A stretch of 61,012 nucleotides of DNA, taken from NCBI GenBank assembly GCA_017481825.1, contig JAFUOR010000113.1, positions 1 through 61,012 on the forward strand, read 5' to 3'. A model generated the notes under the pieces. That model ran no database searches and was not told the origin of the DNA. It saw only the letters and a list, made by a program, of their open reading frames with translations. The DNA comes from Clostridia bacterium (GTDB taxonomy: Bacteria; Bacillota; Clostridia; Christensenellales; Aristaeellaceae). Of the stretch, positions 55,956 through 61,012 are shown in pieces; the first letter of the stretch is position 1; every line of letters starts with the position of its first letter. Made by a program: the position numbers and the translations under genes.

Positions 55956-56912
55956 TTATTTCTGAACCAGATGCACAGCGAAACCGGCAATCTCGTCCTC
56001 AAGGTAGATGGCGATCAGCTTACCGTTCTTCACGACAGCGGATTCCTCGATGAACTTGTAACCGCGGTTCTCCAGGTGCCACTTGGCGCGCTTGACGCTG
56101 TTGGTGCCGATGGCCAGATGACCATGCTTGCCGCGGCCCATGTACTTGTTGATCTCCACACAGGTGCCCACAAAGTTGGAGGAATTGCCCTCCTTGATGG
56201 GCATGCCCATGAGCGCGGCCAGCTTCTTGCACTCGGCCATGGAGGTCTCGGCGTCCTCGGTATTCAGGCCCACGTGACGCAGCTCAAAGCCCAGCATCTT
56301 ATTCACCGCAGAACGGGTCAGCTCGGTGATCTTGTCCCATTCCTTGTTGGCGATGGCGTCCTTGGGGCACATGAAGGTGCCGCCGCAGCACAGGATGCGG
56401 TCATAGGCCAGGTAGTCCAGCATGTTCTTCTCGTTGACGCCGCCGGTGGGCATGAAGTTCAACCCGGGATAGACGGGCGCCAGGTTCTTGATCATGGGCA
56501 GGCCGCCAGCAGCCTCGGCAGGGAAGAACTTCACGGCGTTCAGGCCGTAGCTCAGCGCCACCTGGATGTCAGAGGGGGTGGAGGTGCCGGGGCAGATCGG
56601 GATACCCTTGTCCACGCAGTACTTCACAACATCGGGAGACAGACCGGGGGACACGATGGCGGCAGCGCCCGCATTGATCGCGCGGTCAACCTGCTCGGTG
56701 GTCAGCACGGTGCCGGCGCACAGCAGAACATTGGGCAGCGCCTCATGCACGCGGCGGATGGACTCCTCAGCGGCAGCGGTGCGGAAGGTGATCTCAGCCA
56801 CGGGCAGACCGCCGTCAGACAGCGCCTTGCACAGCGGCACAGCATCATCGGCGTCGTTGATGGCGATGACGGGAACCAGACCAGCCAGGGAAAGCTTCTC
56901 CAAAAACTCCAT
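55956..56912 (-). CDS. eda: KDPG/KHG aldolase (Eda) fused to a VOC-like domain
   Basis: Residues 1-212 are a class I KDPG/KHG aldolase: E in VAEITFRTAAAEES, VLTTEQVDRAINAGA, the Schiff-base lysine in NAVKFFPAEAAGG. It cleaves KDPG to pyruvate and glyceraldehyde 3-phosphate. Residues about 213-318 form a glyoxalase/VOC-like domain (LRHVGLNTEDAE..., HLAIGTNSVKRAKWHLENRG) with unknown role. ATG 56912 is preceded by AAAGGACGAT; an in-frame ATG further up lies beyond the leader hairpin. It is the first gene of the eda-kdgK operon. Confidence 0.92.
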   Translation of the reverse strand: MEFLEKLSLAGLVPVIAINDADDAVPLCKALSDGGLPVAEITFRTAAAEESIRRVHEALPNVLLCAGTVLTTEQVDRAINAGAAAIVSPGLSPDVVKYCVDKGIPICPGTSTPSDIQVALSYGLNAVKFFPAEAAGGLPMIKNLAPVYPGLNFMPTGGVNEKNMLDYLAYDRILCCGGTFMCPKDAIANKEWDKITELTRSAVNKMLGFELRHVGLNTEDAETSMAECKKLAALMGMPIKEGNSSNFVGTCVEINKYMGRGKHGHLAIGTNSVKRAKWHLENRGYKFIEESAVVKNGKLIAIYLEDEIAGFAVHLVQK

Positions 56913-56944
56913 GGGGACATCGTCCTTTCTGTTTACAATGATGG

Positions 56945-56958
56945 TGTAAGCGGTTACA
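56945..56958. promoter_or_regulatory. cre site (CcpA operator)
   Basis: TGTAAGCGGTTACA is an exact fit to the cre consensus TGWNANCGNTNWCA. It lies about 70-83 bases downstream of the eda transcript start, a roadblock position for carbon-catabolite repression. Confidence 0.8.
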
Positions 56959-56967
56959 TCTTCAGAC

Positions 56968-56999
56968 GGGATTCTGCACCATTGAGCATGCAGAATCCC
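56968..56999 (-). promoter_or_regulatory. Leader hairpin of the eda operon
   Basis: A perfect 11-bp stem, GGGATTCTGCA/TGCAGAATCCC, with a 10-base loop and no U-tail, in the leader between promoter and cre site. It may be a transcript stabiliser or another regulator site. Confidence 0.6.
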
Positions 57000-57034
57000 T
57001 ATCCCTTTGACGCAGCGCATTCATAACCACTTTT

Positions 57035-57063
57035 ATGATACAACGTAAAGGCCAATCCGTCAA
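57035..57063 (-). promoter_or_regulatory. Promoter of the eda-kdgK operon
   Basis: TTGACG (57063-57058), a 17-bp spacer and TATCAT (57040-57035). Confidence 0.65.
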
Positions 57064-57145
57064 GCAGAAAAGGGGCGAAATTCGGCAAAAAAGCCAGAAG
57101 ATTCTATGTAAGGCGTGTAAGTAATGGATTGTATACAGACAATGC

Positions 57146-57174
57146 TTGCGAAAAATCCGCATACATGATAAAAT
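57146..57174 (+). promoter_or_regulatory. Promoter of the zinc-ribbon/TPM/recQ genes
   Basis: TTGCGA, a 17-bp spacer and TAAAAT (57169-57174), 38 bp before the ATG at 57213. Confidence 0.55.
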
Positions 57175-57212
57175 GAATATGAAATGTATGTTCAGGAAAG
57201 GAAGGGCTGCCC

Positions 57213-58280
57213 ATGAGCTCGACGATGACCTTCAAATGTCCCTGCTGCGGCGGCTATTTGGAGTTTCATCCATCGCTGCAGAAGTTCAAGTGTCTTTATT
57301 GCGGACAGGTGCTGTCCGAGGAGGATCTGCGCGATCAGTCCGAACAGCGCGAGGCAGAGGCGGAGGAAAAGCAGGAAGCTGCCTATGGCGAGCGCTCGAT
57401 GGACAATGGCGGCCTGAAATCCTACCATTGCCAGATGTGCGGCGCGGAGATCGTGACCACCGATACCACCGCCGCGACCCGCTGCTATTATTGCCACAGC
57501 CCCGTGGTGCTGCATGATCGTCTTGACGATGCATTCCGGCCCGACGGCGTGATTCCCTTCCAGCTGGACAAGGCGGCAGCGGAGAAGCAGTTCACCGAAT
57601 TTGTGAAAAAGAAGACCTTCATCGATAAGGGCTTTTTCGAGGGTGCGCAGCTGGAGATGTTCTCCGGCGTGTATTATCCCTTCTGGTACTGCGATGTGGA
57701 AGGCGAGGCGGAATTTTCCGGCGAGGGTACCCGCACATCCGTCTCCACCACGCCGCGCCATGTGGTGACGACCACGCGCTATTTCCGCGTGGAGCGCAAG
57801 GCTCGCATGTCCTTCCGCAATCTGGCCCGCAAGGCGCTGACCAAGGCGGACGGCAAGCTCAGCGATGGCATTCACCCCTTTGACTGCAAGGACGTGAAGC
57901 CCTACGCCTCCGGCTATCTCTCCGGCTTCCTGGCGGAGATGCGCGATGTGGAAGAGAGCGAAGCACGGGAGGAGATTCTCTCGGAGGTTAAGGACTACGC
58001 GCGAAAGCTCATCAAGCGGAACCACAGCTTCAACACTCTGAACGGTGCGACTTCCTTCGAGGCGAAGAAGACCGATGCCCGCTACGTTCTCCTGCCTACC
58101 TGGGTGCTGACCTACAAGGGCGGCAGGGATGGCGTACCATATTATTACATGATGAACGGCCAGACGGGCCGCGTGTGCGGGAAGCTGCCCATTAATATGG
58201 GCAAGCTCCTGACCTGGGCACTGGGCGCCGGGCTGCTCGTCTTTGCGATTCTGTGTGCAGGAGGTGCATTCATATGGTAA
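57213..58280 (+). CDS. Zinc-ribbon membrane-anchored protein
   Basis: A 355-residue protein with two zinc ribbons: FKCPCCGGYLEF...FKCLYCGQ at residues 8-33 and YHCQMCGAEI...TRCYYCHSP near 71-95. A long beta-rich region follows (with a YYPFWYCDVEGEAEF core), and one C-terminal membrane helix (LLTWALGAGLLVFAILCAGG). The arrangement matches TFIIB-type zinc-ribbon proteins near TPM genes in clostridia. ATG follows AAAGGAAGG. Function unknown. Confidence 0.8.
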   Translation: MSSTMTFKCPCCGGYLEFHPSLQKFKCLYCGQVLSEEDLRDQSEQREAEAEEKQEAAYGERSMDNGGLKSYHCQMCGAEIVTTDTTAATRCYYCHSPVVLHDRLDDAFRPDGVIPFQLDKAAAEKQFTEFVKKKTFIDKGFFEGAQLEMFSGVYYPFWYCDVEGEAEFSGEGTRTSVSTTPRHVVTTTRYFRVERKARMSFRNLARKALTKADGKLSDGIHPFDCKDVKPYASGYLSGFLAEMRDVEESEAREEILSEVKDYARKLIKRNHSFNTLNGATSFEAKKTDARYVLLPTWVLTYKGGRDGVPYYYMMNGQTGRVCGKLPINMGKLLTWALGAGLLVFAILCAGGAFIW

Positions 58281-59128
58281 AGAAGCTGCTTTGCATCCTC
58301 CTGCTGCTCCTTGTGCCGGTGCTGGCGCTGGCAGATGCGCTCTCCGAACTTGCCGATACGCAGGTGATTGACGATGCCGGTCTGTTCACACCATCCGAAC
58401 TCGCCGATATGGCGGAAATCATCGATCAGGTGGAAAGGGATCATCAGGTGGATATCGTCGTCCTGACCACGTGGGACGTCCCCGATGATTACAGCGAATC
58501 CATGTACCGCGTGCGTGACTATGCGGATAACTTCTACGATAACGGCGGCTACGGCATGGGCGAGGATGACTCTGGCATGCTGATCCTGCTGGACATGAAC
58601 AACCGCGTCATGTGGCTGAGCACCGGCGGCGTGATGATCGATTACATCACCGACAGCCGCGAGGAGGATATCCTTGATGCAGCGTCCTTCGGCCTGTCTG
58701 TGGGCGATTACGGCGATGCGATGATCGCCGCCCTGAAGGAGACCAGGTCCTTCATGAACAAGGGCCGCCTGGAGGGCACTTTCCGCTATGACGAGGTCAC
58801 GGGCCAGCGCCTCTCCGGCATGTACAACGCCCTGACCGGCGCGGAAGCAGTGCTGGCTGGCATTGCCGGCGTGGCGGCAGCAGCCGTGTTTGTACTGGTG
58901 GTGAAGAGCCGTTACAGCCTGGCAGGCAGCACATACAGCTATGACCTGGAGACCAATGCCGAGTGTGAGCTGACCCGCGACAACGAGCAGTATCTGCGCC
59001 AGACGGTGACGCGCCACGCCCGCAGCAGCGGAAACGGCGGCGGTTCTGGCGGCGGACGCTCCGGCGGCAGCGGCGTGCATCGTTCCTCCGGCGGCGTCAG
59101 CCATGGCGGCGGAGGTCGTCGCTTCTGA
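58274..59128 (+). CDS. TPM domain secreted/membrane protein
   Basis: A 284-residue protein with a signal peptide (VKKLLCILLLLLVPVLALA), a TPM_phosphatase domain (about 30-160; VIDDAGLFTPSELADMAEII and a MYRVRDYADNFYD region), a membrane helix near 195-217, and a Gly/Ser/Arg-rich tail. TPM proteins are of uncertain role, some linked to membrane-protein repair. ATG 58274 (GGAGG at 58260-58264) overlaps the end of the zinc-ribbon gene and its own stop overlaps recQ by one base. Confidence 0.85.
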   Translation: MVKKLLCILLLLLVPVLALADALSELADTQVIDDAGLFTPSELADMAEIIDQVERDHQVDIVVLTTWDVPDDYSESMYRVRDYADNFYDNGGYGMGEDDSGMLILLDMNNRVMWLSTGGVMIDYITDSREEDILDAASFGLSVGDYGDAMIAALKETRSFMNKGRLEGTFRYDEVTGQRLSGMYNALTGAEAVLAGIAGVAAAAVFVLVVKSRYSLAGSTYSYDLETNAECELTRDNEQYLRQTVTRHARSSGNGGGSGGGRSGGSGVHRSSGGVSHGGGGRRF

Positions 59129-60588
59129 TGAGAAAGCACCTCAAACGCGCCTGCCTTGATGTGCTTGGCAGCACGTTCGGCCTAACAGGCTTTCGTCCCG
59201 GTCAGGAGGCAGCGGCTCATGCGCTGCTTTCGGGCCGGGATCTTCTTTGCATATTGCCCACCGGCGCAGGCAAGAGCCTTTGCTGGCAGCTGCCTGCGGT
59301 GATGAAGCCTGGGCTGACGGTGGTGGTATCGCCGCTCATTGCCCTCATGCGGGATCAGGTGCAGCGCCTGACGGAGCGGGGCATTGCCGCTGCGGCGTTG
59401 AACAGCCTCATGCTGCCGCAGGAGCGGGAACGGGTGATGGCGGACGCTGCCGACGGGCGCATCAGGATCATCTTCGTCTCCCCGGAGCGGCTGGAGACGA
59501 AGGCCTTCCGCAGCCTTTGCCGTGATGCGGCGCCGTGGCAGCTGGTGGTGGACGAGGCCCACTGCATCGTCCAGTGGGGCAGGGAATTCCGCGCGGCCTA
59601 CCAGCATATCGGTGATTTCATCAACTGCCTGCCCCGGCGTCCCGTGATATGCGCCATGACTGCCACGGCAGATCGGGACATGCAGCGTGCCATCACCGAC
59701 GCCCTTGCCCTCCACCGGCCCAAGCGGGTCATGCTGCCCGCCCTGCGCGACAATCTGACCTACGCCGTCCATACGACGTTGGAGCCCTTCCGCGATATCG
59801 CCCGTCTGGTCCGGGAGGCTGAGGGGAAGATTACTGTATTCTGCCGGACCCGCGCCCGCACGGAGGCCCTTGCTGCCTACCTCCGGGCCTGCGGCTGTGC
59901 GGCGGAATACTATCACGCCGGGCTGGAACGGGAGGAGCGCCATCAGGTACAGCAGCGCTTTGCGGATGGACAGACGCAGGTGCTCGCCGCTACCACTGCC
60001 TTTGGCATGGGCGTTGACATTGCGGATATCCGCCTGGTCATCCACGACCATCTTCCGGACAGCGTGATCGATTATGTGCAGCAGTCGGGCCGTGCCGGGC
60101 GCAATGGCCGCGCGGCGCAGTGCGTAATCATGCTTACGCCAGATGAGTTCCTCTGGCATGAATACCATTTGGATCAGCTGCGCAGGGAGCATCGCTGGCA
60201 TCCTGTCAGGGGCTGGCTTGCATCGCGGCGTGCATGGCTGACGCTGCGGCAGATGCTGCGGGTGTGCCTTACGGCGCGGTGTATTCCGCAAGCGTTGGGC
60301 CGGGCCTTTGGACAGCGCAGCAAACCCTGCGGCTGCTGCCGTTCCTGCCGCAGTGGTGCGCAGATGCGGACGGTTCCGTATCTGCCAGCGATGAGCCGCC
60401 AGCAGGTGATGGTCTGGCTTCTTGCATGGCAGAGGGACGCTGCGGCAAAAAAGCACGGCCTGCCAAAGCGGCAAATTGCCACCACCGCGCAGCTCAAACG
60501 CGCGGCCAGACGTTTGCAGGCGGATCACCTTCCGCCGCCCGGACAGGCCGAATTGCAGCGGATGCTCGATTATTTCCGAAACGAATGA
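59128..60588 (+). CDS. recQ: ATP-dependent DNA helicase RecQ (short form)
   Basis: A 486-residue RecQ with Walker A LPTGAGKSLCW (K49), DEAHCIVQWG, TATAD, and motif VI QQSGRAGRNGR. A zinc-binding Cys set (CLTARC...CGCCRSC) follows, then a winged-helix-like end; no HRDC domain is present, as in other short RecQ proteins. The aromatic-rich loop reads CIVQWGREFRAAY instead of the usual CISQWGHDFRPSY. It is translationally coupled to the TPM gene (TGATG). A probable 6S RNA follows. Confidence 0.93.
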   Translation: MRKHLKRACLDVLGSTFGLTGFRPGQEAAAHALLSGRDLLCILPTGAGKSLCWQLPAVMKPGLTVVVSPLIALMRDQVQRLTERGIAAAALNSLMLPQERERVMADAADGRIRIIFVSPERLETKAFRSLCRDAAPWQLVVDEAHCIVQWGREFRAAYQHIGDFINCLPRRPVICAMTATADRDMQRAITDALALHRPKRVMLPALRDNLTYAVHTTLEPFRDIARLVREAEGKITVFCRTRARTEALAAYLRACGCAAEYYHAGLEREERHQVQQRFADGQTQVLAATTAFGMGVDIADIRLVIHDHLPDSVIDYVQQSGRAGRNGRAAQCVIMLTPDEFLWHEYHLDQLRREHRWHPVRGWLASRRAWLTLRQMLRVCLTARCIPQALGRAFGQRSKPCGCCRSCRSGAQMRTVPYLPAMSRQQVMVWLLAWQRDAAAKKHGLPKRQIATTAQLKRAARRLQADHLPPPGQAELQRMLDYFRNE

Positions 60589-60670
60589 TGAATGATGCCA
60601 GTGCGGCATGGGCATGCTTTTCATGTCATCTTCGTGATGGAATTTGCCCAAATTGGCATTGAAATCCCTC

Positions 60671-60699
60671 TTGACAGCCAGCGTCGGGGCGCATATAAT
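60671..60699 (+). promoter_or_regulatory. Strong promoter of the 6S-like RNA
   Basis: Perfect TTGACA (60671-60676), a 17-bp spacer and perfect TATAAT (60694-60699), the strongest plus-strand promoter in the window. Confidence 0.85.
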
Positions 60700-60705
60700 A
60701 CAGTC

Positions 60706-60944
60706 AAGGGATGCTCCTGGGGTGTCAGACAGCGCTCTGGTTTTCCCCACATTTCACAAAATGGAGCCCGGGTCTACAGTTCGGCTATGTCATGCCCCCG
60801 TAGCAATACGCCAGGGGACGGCAGATGCCGGCGGCAGGGCACCTACCTGCTTTAACAGCGGGTGAAAAAACAGCGTGCATCGTCATTCTGGGAGCATCTT
60901 TGAGCATGTACTTTGGGGGCAGCGCGTCAGGCGCTGTCCTTTTT
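60706..60944 (+). ncRNA. ssrS: Probable 6S RNA
   Basis: Between recQ and the next gene a consensus promoter drives a non-coding transcript. The 5' end (60707-60717) pairs with 60891-60901 through GATGCTCC/GGAGCATC extended by G-U pairs, closing a long rod of about 190 nt with an apical CCCCCGTAGCAATACGCCAG hairpin, as 6S RNA does. An intrinsic terminator (GGGCAGCGC/GCGCTGTCC, TTTTT) lies at 60916-60944. A 6S RNA (BsrB) next to recQ is also found in B. subtilis. Confirmation needs a covariance search; another structured leader is the alternative. Confidence 0.6.
60916..60944 (+). terminator. Terminator of the 6S-like RNA
   Basis: GGGCAGCGC pairs with GCGCTGTCC (with one G-U), followed by CTTTTTG. 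It precedes the ribosome site of the next gene. Confidence 0.75.
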
Positions 60945-60964
60945 GCATAGGAGGCCTGTACGTG

Positions 60965-61012
60965 ATGGATATCTTTTCGCAGGTGGAGCAGAACATCAAT
61001 CATCTTGTTGAA
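60965..61012 (+). CDS. Start of an unidentified gene (partial, 16 codons)
   Basis: ATG at 60965 with AGGAGG 10 bp upstream begins MDIFSQVEQNINHLVE and runs off the right edge. Too short to assign; an in-frame GTG lies directly before the ATG. Confidence 0.55.
   Translation, partial: MDIFSQVEQNINHLVE

Overview
The window reads as chromosomal DNA of an uncultured, GC-rich, spore-former-like Clostridium-group Firmicute (class Clostridia; a gut or rumen Christensenellales-type genome would fit, but this is inference). Support comes from the gene families (Asp23/FakA, type III glutamine synthetase, YerC, ScpAB, DacF, a GerQ-like protein), a T-box riboswitch, a CcpA-type cre site, strong AGGAGG ribosome sites with frequent TTG/GTG starts, and near-consensus sigma-A promoters with 17-bp spacers. 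I see no tRNA, rRNA, CRISPR array, transposase or phage module. Most of the window is ordinary core genome.

Layout: 1-2640, a T-box-controlled aminotransferase-tyrS operon (minus). 2.7-9.1 kb, asp23-like, fakA-like, recG and ppk1 (plus). 9.1-13.2 kb, hemW (minus), a DUF1622 membrane protein, and lepA with a SLOG protein (minus). 13.4-16.9 kb, ychF, an ATP-grasp protein, and a DUF2441/DUF4375 pair. 16.9-19.3 kb, a peptidase C26 amidotransferase and a beta-CASP MBL protein (minus). 19.4-29 kb, a glycan island: GH2, then cysS and a 32-residue cationic peptide ORF, then divergent GH67 alpha-glucuronidase and MBL-fold plus GH39 xylosidase. 29-32 kb, a TrpX-type ABC transporter. 32-34.3 kb, glnA (type III) with a leader attenuator, divergent from a TrpR-like regulator. 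34.7-42.8 kb, pcrA, ligA, a GerQ-like protein, a site-2 protease, scpA, scpB, a copper-chaperone-like protein and a Cys-rich protein. 43-43.8 kb, an AT-rich islet with a C3-like ADP-ribosyltransferase. 43.9-49.5 kb, a two-component system, a DUF4342 protein, dacF and uppP. 49.7-54.6 kb, a small membrane protein, GNATs, icd, a PadR/DUF4097 operon with a 51-residue leader ORF, and a PNPOx protein. 54.8-57 kb, kdgK and eda (hexuronate catabolism) under a cre site. 57.2-61 kb, a zinc-ribbon protein, a TPM protein and recQ, then a probable 6S RNA and the start of another gene.

Genes that work together: GH67 releases (methyl)glucuronic acid from xylan side chains, GH39 cuts xylo-oligomers, and KdgK and Eda finish 2-keto-3-deoxygluconate breakdown, so the window carries parts of a glucuronoxylan/uronate route, although the hexuronate isomerase/dehydratase steps are absent here. 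The regulatory DNA is unusually readable: a Tyr-type T-box, three dyad operators before the GH2 gene, AraC-like direct repeats between GH67 and the MBL/GH39 genes, a terminator/antiterminator leader before glnA, a PadR dyad, a cre roadblock site, and a 6S RNA next to recQ.
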